A DNA stretch of 64,000 nt from Rathayibacter sp. SW19 (GCF_030866825.1 NZ_CP133020.1:3038001-3102000), one strand, 5' to 3'; shown: positions 54,784 through 62,406, counted from the first letter of the stretch. The notes: generated from the sequence alone by a model not told the origin. Translations and numbers: made by a program.

Positions 54784-54800
54784 CTGACAGAGAGTGTCAG
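54784..54800. promoter_or_regulatory. Palindrome upstream of the DUF262 operon
   Basis: CTGACA-GAGAG-TGTCAG, perfect 6 bp arms, centred about 64 bp before the ATG of the DUF262/HNH gene (minus strand). Candidate operator; no regulator gene lies beside it. Confidence 0.4.
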
Positions 54801-54963
54801 ACCCAGGCAGTCCTGGATTCGTATGCACGCGAGCACACTTCTCGGGGTCGCGCGGGAATTGCGAGTATCACTCTTCGGCACGGTCCCAAAGGAGTCAGTC
54901 ACATTCATGCGCAATTGAGAGTTGCCGGCATCAGGACCCGCGCTCACCACCAGGGTTCGGTCT

Positions 54964-55627
54964 TCACGATCTGGCCTTCTGTTTTCTCGAAGACCCGTGC
55001 TCGTAACTCGTTCCTAGGTGTTGCCCGCCCGACAGGCGTGTCAACGTTGCGAGCCCGAGGCTCTGGCCGACGCGACCTCGCTTGAGATCACTCTTGCTGA
55101 GGATGAAAAACTCCCACGCCGAACATCCAGCGGATGATGTGAGTCGCGGTTGGTCGACGCCTGCACGCCGAAGATGTAGACGTGGGCGTTTGACTGACGC
55201 CCATTTGGGTCGTCACCATGGCGCGGGTCATAACGCGTCCCATGGAGTCCGGAGAATTCGATCCGTAACAGCTGGCGCTGCTTCCAGAGATGGAGATAGG
55301 CCGACGACTTGACCTCGACCCGAATGCGGTCATCGACAAGCAAACCATAGGCATCCCACTCGATACGGCGTGTGTCGGCCAGGCTGAGCGCTCGAGCAAC
55401 GAGGAATTCCGCGAGGTAGCCCAGGCTTTGTTCATGCGAAGGTGCGACATCGCGAATCGCCAGAAGTAGGCCACCGAGGCATAAATGTCTGTGAAGCGCT
55501 CGACTCCCGTGGGTCCTGGTCTGTCCGGGGGTTGAATCCACTCGTCGGGTTCGCCCTCCTCCCCGTTCTCCGTGTGGATGATCTCCAGCGTCACATTTTC
55601 TCGCAACCCAGGCGCCTCGAAACGCAT
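54964..55627 (-). pseudogene. PD-(D/E)XK-like nuclease, two single-base deletions
   Basis: Three frames join into one protein. Frame 1 (55627-about 55431): MRFEAPGLRENVTLEII ... RFTDIYASVAYFWRFAMSHLR. Frame 2 (to about 55115): LGYLAEFLVARALSLADTRR then IEWDAYGLLVDDRIRVEVKS, with a D...E-V-K nuclease signature, and VYIFGV. Frame 3 (to 54964): FFILSKSDLKRGRVGQSLGL and ATLTRLSGG. Missing bases at NKA|LGY and at RR|WEF explain both shifts. Probably an inactivated defence nuclease. Confidence 0.65.
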
Positions 55628-55776
55628 ACCTTGCGAGACAGTGTGGGCCGTTCGGATCACCCCCTACTGCAGCGGCTGTCACGTATGCAAGGATCGGCAT
55701 ACGGAAGCACGCAACTTGCTGTATAGCAGCAGGCTTCAACACACACTGTCTCGTAACCCAGGACGACTCGGTCGAC

Positions 55777-56136
55777 ATGATGATTCTCAGCGCGAACACG
55801 TGCGAGTTGTCAAGGACTGCTGGCCGTATGCCGACGAACAGGGCGAGTACGGGCAGAAGTTCAACAATCTCGCCAAGTTCGTCGCGCGCGATACGGCCGC
55901 CATAATCCGGGAGCCCAAGGAGCACAGCAGCAAGGACATCTAGCTGTGAGGGAGCTCGGCGCTCATGCACTCCCCCGCTGGACGCCCGCGTCGTCGACGA
56001 GACCCAGATGCAGGTCTGCCCGGCGTCACGGGGCACTGGGACGCGCATTTTCCAGGATTCGCGAGACCTGAGCGTGGTCGAGGCCACCTCGTTCGAAAAG
56101 GGCGTGGTGCTACTGCGCCACGAGATCAAGAAATGA
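55777..56136 (+). pseudogene. RibD/DHFR-family reductase remnant
   Basis: Two recognisable pieces: KDCWPYADEQGEYGQKFNNL-AKFVARDT from about 55812, and the C-terminal GTGTRIFQDSRDLSVVEATS-FEKGVVLLRHE in another frame, ending at 56136. Between them are stops and a frame change. The pieces match the core and end of RibD C-terminal-domain reductases, so the gene is decayed. Confidence 0.6.
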
Positions 56137-56144
56137 CGACCCAT

Positions 56145-56345
56145 ATGATGGATCACGTCGGCGTCAGCGTGGTCGTGGTCGAGACTCTCGAGGCCACTAT
56201 CGCGTCTTCGTCGAACTGGGCCCGGAACTGGCGGGTGAGACAACAGTCGAGGGTGCATTCCCGGATCAGCGCGCCGGACTGGATGGCGTCCGAGCGGACT
56301 CCGCCATGGTCCGGACACCGGACGAAAGTAGCCGGGTCGAGCTGT
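56145..56345 (+). pseudogene. VOC-family (glyoxalase-like) remnant
   Basis: The first frame reads MMDHVGVSVVVVETLEATIA. After a shift another frame reads FVELGPELAGETTVEG, then GLDGVRADSAMVRTPDESSR and VELS. This is the order of a VOC metal-dependent protein (DHV...; FVELG.EL.GE..VEG; GLDGVR.D.AM.RTPD). It stops at the right end of the element, so its 3' part is probably lost. Confidence 0.6.
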
Positions 56346-56360
56346 CTTGGGCTGCTGATG

Positions 56361-56377
56361 GTCACCGTTTACTCACC
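56361..56377 (+). repeat. 17 bp repeat, right copy
   Basis: GTCACCGTTTACTCACC, identical to 34049-34065 and in the same orientation, 135 bp before attR. Confidence 0.5.
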
Positions 56378-56511
56378 GGATTGGTTCGTGACGAACTCAA
56401 TTTGACCGGATATGATCGTGGCAAGCGAACCACCCGGTTCCCTGTAAAATCAAGGGAAAACCGCAAGTGTTCAGCCTCATTCAGGGCCAACCGGAACTAT
56501 GCTCCGGTTCT

Positions 56512-56614
56512 CCCAGAGGTCGCAGGTTCAAATCCTGTCCCCGCAACCAAGATGAGGCCGGAAACTTGAGGGTTTCCGGCCTCTTTGCGTAGGTGGAATG
56601 TGAACACGCCACCG
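56512..56614 (+). repeat. attR: partial tRNA-fMet 3' end plus terminator
   Basis: Duplicates 33954-34055 including the T-arm, CCA and terminator hairpin (56554-56583). It lacks the 5' half of the tRNA, so it is not a gene. It marks the right end of the island. Confidence 0.9.
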
Positions 56615-56645
56615 CACGGCGCTTCGCCGAATCGCGGTGGCCGCG

Positions 56646-56735
56646 TTCACACAGTGTCGATTCACACAGTCTCGATTTACCCAGTCTCGGTTCACACAGT
56701 CTCGATTTACCCAGTGTCGATTCACACAGTCTTGT
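56646..56735 (+). repeat. Six 15 bp tandem repeats
   Basis: Units TTCACACAGTGTCGA, TTCACACAGTCTCGA, TTTACCCAGTCTCGG, TTCACACAGTCTCGA, TTTACCCAGTGTCGA and TTCACACAGTCTTGT. Two subtypes (TTCACACAG, TTTACCCAG) partly alternate. It lies just outside attR. The 15 bp period keeps reading frames open on both strands, but no gene is called. Confidence 0.9.
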
Positions 56736-56817
56736 GTCCCGCGACGACGACAATCTGCTCGAACTGCGCCCCGTGAGGGGCCGCGCCCGACGCCTTCTTG
56801 GCGGTCACGCTGAGCTG

Positions 56818-57342
56818 TCACAGCGGAGGCTCAGCGTTCTCGAGTTCTAGTTCGTACGTTTGGCCAATGAGGTCAACTCCAAATGAGTGGTGCCGCTCCT
56901 CCGCTGTGAGGATGAAGCCGCGGTCAAGGTAGATCCGTCTCGCCGCCTTGAGTGGATCGTTGGTCCACAGCCGGACGCGCGCGTAGTGGGCGGCGCGCGC
57001 GAATCCCAGACAGGTATCGACCAAACGGCCGCCGAGCCCGTGGCCGCGGCCATCTGGGTGTACGAGCAGGATTCGCAGCTTTGCTGCCGAGGGGTCATCG
57101 GCATCGGTTACGCAGAAGATGCATCCGACGCGACGCCCGCCCAACTCGGCGATCCAGGCCGCCTCACGGCTGGGGTCGTGATCGGTGGCATAGTCGGCGA
57201 CGATCCGCGCGACCAGAGCCTCGAAATCCGTATCCCAGCCGAATTCAGTGTTATAGACCTCCCCGTGGGCCTCGACGACCCAGCCCAGATCGCCCGGCCG
57301 ACCCAGGGGTCGAATCGTGATGTCAGAGTTTGCGGTCTTCAT
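56818..57342 (-). CDS. GNAT-family N-acetyltransferase
   Basis: 174 residues. The acetyl-CoA loop is HPDGRGHGLGGRLVDTCLGF (R-x-x-G-x-G/A pattern) preceded by AKLRILLVHPD; the C-terminal block RRIYLDRGFILT is also typical. ATG 57342 follows GGAGAGATT; an in-frame ATG at 57357 is weaker. Divergent from the TetR gene across a palindromic operator, so it is probably repressed by it. Confidence 0.88.
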   Translation of the reverse strand: MKTANSDITIRPLGRPGDLGWVVEAHGEVYNTEFGWDTDFEALVARIVADYATDHDPSREAAWIAELGGRRVGCIFCVTDADDPSAAKLRILLVHPDGRGHGLGGRLVDTCLGFARAAHYARVRLWTNDPLKAARRIYLDRGFILTAEERHHSFGVDLIGQTYELELENAEPPL

Positions 57343-57362
57343 AATCTCTCCGCTCATAGCAA

Positions 57363-57386
57363 CTGAAACGCATGTTTCAGTATACT
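57363..57386 (+). promoter_or_regulatory. TetR operator overlapping a leaderless promoter
   Basis: CTGAAAC-GCAT-GTTTCAG (57363-57380), perfect 7 bp arms, immediately followed by the -10 TATACT (57381-57386). The TetR GTG at 57394 is 7 nt after the -10, so the mRNA would be leaderless. The palindrome sits in the spacer, a position that blocks polymerase. Confidence 0.7.
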
Positions 57387-57393
57387 AGAGCAC

Positions 57394-58017
57394 GTGTCGA
57401 ACGAACGGGTACCGCCAGAGTCTGCGAGGCGCGATGAGTTGCTGGAACGCGCCTACAACTACGTGCTCCAGTACGGCATCACTGGACTGACGCTGCGGCC
57501 CCTTGCCAAGGAGATCGACTCAAGCCCACGAGTGCTGCTGTTCTTGTTCGGCAGTAAGGACGGACTCGTGCGCGCCCTGCTCGGCCGTGCGCGCGTCGAC
57601 GAGCTTGCCTGGCTGCGCCGGCTGGAGGAGTCCAACCCCGGCGGCGACCTCGCATCCATGGCCGCGACGATCTGGGAATGGCTGTCCGCTGAGGAGTACC
57701 GCGACCTGCTTCGCCTGTGGGCCGAAGGCTATACGCGCTCATTGGTCGAGCCACACGGCCCGTGGGCCAACTTCGCGCAGTCCACCGTGTCTGACTGGCT
57801 GGAGCTTCTTGCCGCCGCCCAGGACCCCGACGAGCGCAGCAGCCCGAGGGCGATTGCTGAGCGCACCCTCACCCTCGCCGTGCTGCGTGGAGCTCTACTT
57901 GATCTGCTCGCCACAAACGACCAGCAGCGCATCACTGCGGCCGTCGAGCAATACCTCACTGATCAGTGTCGCGGAAGCGCGTCCCCTGGGAAGGTACGCG
58001 TTGCGTGGATCGTGTAG
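57394..58017 (+). CDS. TetR-family transcriptional regulator
   Basis: 207 residues. Helix-turn-helix ITGLTLRPLAKEIDSSPRVL followed by LLFLFGSKDGLVRALLGRAR. Start GTG 57394, set by the -10 position. Likely autoregulated and controls the divergent GNAT gene. Its 3' end overlaps the convergent YciI-like gene by 55 bp. Confidence 0.85.
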   Translation: MSNERVPPESARRDELLERAYNYVLQYGITGLTLRPLAKEIDSSPRVLLFLFGSKDGLVRALLGRARVDELAWLRRLEESNPGGDLASMAATIWEWLSAEEYRDLLRLWAEGYTRSLVEPHGPWANFAQSTVSDWLELLAAAQDPDERSSPRAIAERTLTLAVLRGALLDLLATNDQQRITAAVEQYLTDQCRGSASPGKVRVAWIV

Positions 58018-58304
58018 GTAAGGATGCCCGCGCGCACGGCAGGATCACCGTCCACGATCTCGCGGACCTCCTTCGGGCTCCCTGCGAAGATGTAAATGCC
58101 TGCGAAATCCGATTCGTCGCTGATCGGGCAAACGACGGCAAGGTCGCCTTGTGCACGTAAGCCGAAGTTCCGTCGCCCGTGCTCCCAAATCACGGCATCC
58201 GCGCCGCTCGAGGCACGCTTTACGGTCTTCGAGAGGATCACAACGGTATAGGGTTCCGTGGATTGCAGTGCTGTCTGCATTTGCTCGTCGGTGAAATAGT
58301 CCAT
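57963..58304 (-). CDS. YciI-like (YCII-related) protein
   Basis: 113 residues, ferredoxin-like dimeric fold expected: MDYFTDEQMQTALQSTEPY, FAGIYIFAGSPKEVREIVD and DPAVRAGILTYTIHATRTF match the YCII domain (GD.FV..G....). Function in this family is mostly unknown. Last gene of the VOC-ArsR-SRPBCC group on the minus strand, 49 bp after the SRPBCC gene. Confidence 0.75.
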   Translation of the reverse strand: MDYFTDEQMQTALQSTEPYTVVILSKTVKRASSGADAVIWEHGRRNFGLRAQGDLAVVCPISDESDFAGIYIFAGSPKEVREIVDGDPAVRAGILTYTIHATRTFPGDALPRH

Positions 58305-58353
58305 GGTTCGGTTTTTCCTTCTCGTAGCGTCGACGCCACTCGCACTGGCCAGG

Positions 58354-58866
58354 TCAGGCCTGTGCGGCCGCGACGAATTCCGCCAGGATTCGCGACCACC
58401 CTTGGGTGAAACTGCCGCCGAGGTAACCGCCGGGGAGCGCACAGTCGCGTTCCAGCTCGGCCTGCGTGAGGCGATCCCACCCTCGATGCTCGACATCCAC
58501 CCGCGTGCGCTGCTCCGCCTCTGCGGTGAAAGACAGCTCGACCTCCGTGGGTGTTCCTGTCACGTTCCAGGTCATACAGAAGCCGTGCGGTGGATTCCAC
58601 GCCAGGATCGTGCCCCAGTCATGCTCGCTCTTGTCGTCCCAAGTTTCGTAGACACGCCCACCGAGCGACTGCTCGAAAGTCACGGTGCGGACGCTCGTGG
58701 TACCGATCGAGAATGGCCGTAACGGCCACCACGAGCCGATTTCCCGCACGAACACCGCGAACGTGTGCTCAAGCCCGCTTCGCACCAGGACCGACTGATG
58801 CACCGGCGGCCGCTCCATCCGCAAAACTTCGCGTGGCCGCTCAGTTCTCACCCGCTCAGTTGTCAT
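58354..58866 (-). CDS. SRPBCC/AHSA1 family protein
   Basis: 170 residues. AHSA1-type signatures: VHQSVLVRSGLEHTFAVFVR, GGRVYE, GTILAWNPPHGFCMTWN and WDRLTQAELERDC..GGYLGG, ending with GWSRILAEF. ATG 58866 chosen; GTG 58875 in frame is an alternative. Overlaps the ArsR gene by 11 bp. ArsR-SRPBCC pairs are common in actinobacteria. Confidence 0.85.
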   Translation of the reverse strand: MTTERVRTERPREVLRMERPPVHQSVLVRSGLEHTFAVFVREIGSWWPLRPFSIGTTSVRTVTFEQSLGGRVYETWDDKSEHDWGTILAWNPPHGFCMTWNVTGTPTEVELSFTAEAEQRTRVDVEHRGWDRLTQAELERDCALPGGYLGGSFTQGWSRILAEFVAAAQA

Positions 58867-59230
58867 CTGACTCACCCCGAATGCTCTCGTCCTGGTCCGC
58901 TTCTACCAGGGTGCGCCCGATGTCCAGCGAGGTCGCCCACACATCGTCCAACAGGTTACGCAGCGCCGCAAGCCCTTCGCTGCGCGCGCGATACAAGCGC
59001 CGCGTTCCATCCCTACGCTCGAACACGAGCCCCGCCTCCTTCAACACCGTGAGGTGCTGGCTCACGGCGGTGCGGGTGACCTCGAACTCGTTCGCGATCT
59101 CGCCGGCGGCGCGCTCCCGGTCTGCGACCAGACGCAGGATCGCGCGTCGACGCGGTTCGACCAGGGCGCGCCACACCGCGTCGTCATCGTTCTGTACCGA
59201 CGACTGCCGTACAGCAGCACTCACGCCCAC
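58856..59230 (-). CDS. ArsR-family regulator
   Basis: 124 residues with helix-turn-helix LVEPRRRAILRLVADRERAA, GEIANEFEVTRTAVSQHLTV and LKEAGLVFERRDGTRRLY. No Cys pair, so it is not a classic metal sensor. GTG 59230; overlaps VOC by 10 bp. Probably controls its own operon. Confidence 0.88.
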   Translation of the reverse strand: MGVSAAVRQSSVQNDDDAVWRALVEPRRRAILRLVADRERAAGEIANEFEVTRTAVSQHLTVLKEAGLVFERRDGTRRLYRARSEGLAALRNLLDDVWATSLDIGRTLVEADQDESIRGESDDN

Positions 59231-59574
59231 AAACCCACCGGGTTGCCGTCCGGGTCAGCAAGAATCGCAAACCGCCCGTAGCCCTCAGGCAGGTCAGTGG
59301 GCGGCACGACACGCGCCCCGCCGAGTTCCTCTGCGCGGGCAAGATAAGCGTCAAGGTCGTCGACCCGGACATAGAACTTGACTCCGGTTTCGCCGCGCAT
59401 CGACGGCCCGATTCCTCCGCCGATCGCGCCATCACCGGCGCCGGTATCGACCAACGCATACCCGTCCGTCGAGGGAGCCGGCGTGATCGTCCAATCGAAC
59501 AGTTGCGAATAGAAACGTTGCGCCCGATCCTGCTCGGTGCTGACGATCTCGAACATGGCCACTGGTTGTCCCAT
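59221..59574 (-). CDS. VOC-family (glyoxalase-like) protein
   Basis: 117 residues: MGQPVAMFEIVSTEQDRAQR, FYSQLFDWTI, KFYVRVDDLDAYLARAEELG and YGRFAILADPDGNPVGLW, the two-module VOC pattern (similar to PhnB/YdeN-like proteins). ATG 59574 sits 6 bp after AAGGAG. Starts the operon VOC-ArsR-SRPBCC-YciI. Confidence 0.88.
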   Translation of the reverse strand: MGQPVAMFEIVSTEQDRAQRFYSQLFDWTITPAPSTDGYALVDTGAGDGAIGGGIGPSMRGETGVKFYVRVDDLDAYLARAEELGGARVVPPTDLPEGYGRFAILADPDGNPVGLWA

Positions 59575-59831
59575 CATCTTCTCCTTTGTGTAAGTGATCG
59601 CGATCTTCGCAATCACTATGTTCGTGACTACTAACGTTAGTCATCAATGACAGTTAATGTAACCCCTCGATCCGCTGTGCGTCAACAAGTTGAGCAGAAA
59701 CTGCTGAAACTGATTCATGGCACCTGCCGCCTCCCGGTGGCCGACCGGCGACGCGGGGTCTACCCTCCGTATTGTGTGAGGTGTCCGACGCGATCAAGCG
59801 CGATTCACGCCGGCGAAGGAGGTCGCTCCCG

Positions 59832-60257
59832 ATGAACGATGAGCATCAAATGACGATCGGTACGCTGTCGCGCCGAACTGGCGTCTCCGTTAAAATCTTG
59901 CGTTCATACGAGGACCTCGGCCTCATTTACACCGTGGGCCGCAGCCCGGGCAACTACCGGCTCTTCGGCGACGACGCGCTGTGGTGCGTGGCGGTGGTCA
60001 GCGGGCTCCGCTCGCTCGGCCTGACTATGGCTGAGATCCAGAACCTCAGCCTGAGCTATCTTGCGCCCACCACCCAGACCGTCGGCCCGCAGTTGGCCGC
60101 ACTGTTGGGAGTGGCACGCGACCGCGCGGCAGCGCGTATCGCCGAACTCGGCCAAGTCATAGAGCGCATCGATGCCTTTCGGGCGGAGCACAACGAGGAA
60201 CTGACCGGTCGCGCAGATTTTCGTGCGTGGGATCCGCGATTCAGCAATAGCGCTTGA
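59832..60257 (+). CDS. MerR-family regulator
   Basis: 141 residues. N-terminal MTIGTLSRRTGVSVKILRSY, then EDLGLIYTVGRSPGNYRLF, the MerR helix-turn-helix and wing; the C-terminus has a coiled-coil region (ARIAELGQVIERIDAFRAEH). No conserved Cys, so a metal sensor is unlikely. ATG 59832 follows GGAGGTCGCTCCCG. It is followed by a promoter with a long spacer. Confidence 0.88.
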   Translation: MNDEHQMTIGTLSRRTGVSVKILRSYEDLGLIYTVGRSPGNYRLFGDDALWCVAVVSGLRSLGLTMAEIQNLSLSYLAPTTQTVGPQLAALLGVARDRAAARIAELGQVIERIDAFRAEHNEELTGRADFRAWDPRFSNSA

Positions 60258-60285
60258 CTCTCCCCCCACCGGGAGGGCTTACATT
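60254..60285 (+). promoter_or_regulatory. MerR-type long-spacer promoter
   Basis: -35 TTGACT (60254-60259) and -10 TACATT (60280-60285), spacer about 20 bp, containing the dyad CTCCC-CCACC-GGGAG. The -35 overlaps the MerR stop codon. Fits activation of the next gene by MerR-type DNA distortion. Confidence 0.6.
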
Positions 60286-60303
60286 CACTTTGAGGTGACA
60301 GAG

Positions 60304-60993
60304 ATGACTGCCCAGATGATTCCCCATAAGAGCCAGACGGAACGCCTCGACGCGATCCGAATCGCCGCGGATGCCGACCGCGCGTGCCGCCCCGCCGACA
60401 TCCTGCCGCTCAGCCGTTCATCACGCGCGTTGTGGGGTTGGTCTCCTCCGACGCGGCCGCCCGTGAACACGCTGGCGCAACGCGTTGACCGAATGCTCCC
60501 TCGATCCGGATGGTCGTGCCTGCTCTACCTCATCGGCGTCGCCGCACTGCTGGGCGTGGCCCCCTACCTCCCAACGCGAGCGCAACTCGGTGCCGACGGG
60601 GTCGCCTTCGTGGCAGCCGGCGGCTGGTGCGCTCTGAACTTCTGGCTCTGCCGTCACGCTCATTGCCTTGTCACTGGCGTCGGCTGGACTGCTCTGGCCA
60701 TTCTGACCTTCGTCGAGGTCGGCGTCGGCAAGAGCCTCATCGCAGGTGATGAGCAACTGGTATTCCTCAGTGTCTTGGGCCTCGCTCTCGGATTCGAAGC
60801 GGTATGGTGTGTTGCTCGCGGCACGAACGCGGTGACTCTCGGCGACGCGGCCGGCCGCGCATCCGTCGCGACGACTTCCCCGCTGAGGTTGGCCAGCGGC
60901 TGCGCCATCGACGATGCATGCGGATTCCACTCAATCGCGCCGCTCAACGCGCAACCCCAATCGCTGCGTGAAAAGTTGACCGATCCGCGATGA
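60304..60993 (+). CDS. Hypothetical membrane protein (MerR target)
   Basis: 229 residues. N-terminal soluble 70 residues, then about four membrane helices (WSCLLYLIGVAALLGVAPYL, GVAFVAAGGWCALNFWL, GVGWTALAILTFVEVGVG, FLSVLGLALGFEAVW). No known family. ATG 60304; an in-frame upstream start at 60223 would overlap the MerR gene and lies upstream of the putative promoter. Confidence 0.75.
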   Translation: MTAQMIPHKSQTERLDAIRIAADADRACRPADILPLSRSSRALWGWSPPTRPPVNTLAQRVDRMLPRSGWSCLLYLIGVAALLGVAPYLPTRAQLGADGVAFVAAGGWCALNFWLCRHAHCLVTGVGWTALAILTFVEVGVGKSLIAGDEQLVFLSVLGLALGFEAVWCVARGTNAVTLGDAAGRASVATTSPLRLASGCAIDDACGFHSIAPLNAQPQSLREKLTDPR

Positions 60994-61576
60994 CATCGAC
61001 GAGCGCCTCGGCCAGATCGCCACGCGCGATCGTGAAGCCGAATGGGACATCTCGCCCAATACGTGAACGATATTGATGACGAGGCGGGCCACTGGTCAGA
61101 ACCGGCGGCCGCAGCACCGTCCAATCGGCATCGCTTTCGGTCAGAGCGCGCTCCATGTCGACCATGTCGAGATAGGAGGCCTTCAGCGCGCTCCGGTACA
61201 CCGGCTTGACGACGAATCGCGAGAACGCACCGTCGTGCTGATTGTCTACCCAGGCGCCACTGACCGCGACGATCCTGCCTACACCGGCAGCGCTCATCGC
61301 CGCCAGGCACGCGCGCACACCATCAGCTTGTACTCCTCGGGATCCCGGTCCTCGTGGGCCGACCGCGAATACGATAGCTTCCGCACCGATCAGTGCTCGT
61401 TCGAGCGCGCCGGCGTCCCGGGCATCCGCTGCCGCAATCGAAAGCAGCAGGCTCGGCTGCCTGGGGAGTCGTCTTGGATCGCGAACGATCGCAACCGTTC
61501 TGATACCCCGATCGATCGCGACATCAAGGACGAGAAGCCCGGTTCTACCTGAAGCTCCGATAACGGCCAGCTGCAT
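60944..61576 (-). CDS. NAD(P)-binding protein (NmrA/SDR-like)
   Basis: 210 residues, Rossmann start MQLAVIGASGRTGLLVLDVA, then VRDPRRL, AVGPRG and IVAVSGAWV; DADWTVLRPPVLTSGP is a signature of NAD(P)H-binding (NmrA-type) proteins. Overlaps the membrane gene convergently by 50 bp. Confidence 0.88.
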   Translation of the reverse strand: MQLAVIGASGRTGLLVLDVAIDRGIRTVAIVRDPRRLPRQPSLLLSIAAADARDAGALERALIGAEAIVFAVGPRGPGSRGVQADGVRACLAAMSAAGVGRIVAVSGAWVDNQHDGAFSRFVVKPVYRSALKASYLDMVDMERALTESDADWTVLRPPVLTSGPPRHQYRSRIGRDVPFGFTIARGDLAEALVDVIADRSTFHAAIGVAR

Positions 61577-61588
61577 CGCACGACCTCC

Positions 61589-62323
61589 GTGATTCGTCAG
61601 AAACCCACCGCCAACTCACGTCACCATGATCCACCGGATTGGCTCGGCCGGCAGGAATCTTGGGTCGCCACGCGTGCTATCGTCCTCATGATCGTGATCG
61701 ACGAGCAGGAGGTGAAACCCCCGGATAGCCCGAAGCCGAGCTACCTCTCGGGGCCGGGCTCGATGGAGTGGTCGGGCAAGATCATCGCTGTTTCCGAGGA
61801 TGCGTCCGACATGCGCCGCAGGATCGGCGCGGCGGCGCTCGAAATGGATGCCGCTGACGGCTCGAGCCAAGCCCGCTGGCGCGACATCGTGGCGGCTCGG
61901 CTCCCGAAGCATCAGTGGCCCCGCCAGCGGGTGCTGATCACTGCTGTTAACGCCCAAACCGGCGAGTCCGTCGTGTTCGACAGCGACAGCGGTGTCGACC
62001 TGGTCGACGCAGTCGCTGCCAGCACCAGCAACGGCTTCGGCCCCTTCGGCCCCTACCGCGTCGCTGAGCACCGCTACCTCGACGGCGGCTATCGACGCGG
62101 CTCCAACACCGATCTGGCGGCAGGATACGGGCGGGTACTCGTGCTGGATCCGTTCAGCGGCCGGTCACGGCATCCGCTCGAGTGGGGCATGGCTCTCGCA
62201 ACCCAGGTCGACGAACTGCGCACGACAGGCAGCATCGTCGAGATCGTCTTTCCGGATGCCCGATCGGGCGACGTATTCAACGCCAACGCGTTGAACCCGT
62301 CGACGCGCCTGCCTGCCGCGTGA
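61589..62323 (+). pseudogene. Patatin-like phospholipase, N-terminal half missing
   Basis: The C-terminal half of a patatin is recognisable: QWPRQRVLITAVNAQTGESV, VDLVDAVAASTSNGFG and YLDGGYRRGSNTDLAAGYG (catalytic D-G-G), then RVLVLDPF. The GxSxG nucleophile half that should precede it is absent. The open frame begins upstream with unrelated residues, so this is a 5' truncated gene. Confidence 0.6.
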
Positions 62324-62406
62324 GGAGGTTACGACCAAGGCCGAAGCCTCGCAGAGAACCTTTCCGTGTTCTGGCTCTGAACCACCCGCGGGCCAAAGCC
62401 CTTCGA

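Larger units (their letters stand above)
33954..56614. mobile_element. Integrated mobilizable island in tRNA-fMet
   Basis: About 22.7 kb flanked by direct repeats of 102 bp (33954-34055) and 103 bp (56512-56614) that differ by a few substitutions and a net 1 nt indel. It carries an excisionase-like gene, a frameshifted tyrosine integrase at the tRNA end and a MobF relaxase. Cargo: AbiEii-like pair, regulator/DUF5131/TcmP, a DUF2971 protein, membrane proteins, and a methyltransferase with two DUF262 proteins. Several decayed genes lie at the right end. No conjugation pore or coupling protein is visible. Confidence 0.88.

Noticed and set aside
55628..56318. N-terminal part of a 425-residue minus-strand frame ending at 55041
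   Set aside because: Only the part left of about 55,430 has nuclease character; the rest is antisense to the reductase and VOC remnants.
56512..56549. Second tRNA-Met gene
   Set aside because: Only the 3' half and CCA are present; the D-arm and anticodon are missing, so it is the attR copy.
56481..56821. Pentapeptide-repeat protein suggested by the 15 bp array (RLCES TLGKS pattern)
   Set aside because: The frames exist only because the period is divisible by three; there is no start site or family match on either strand.
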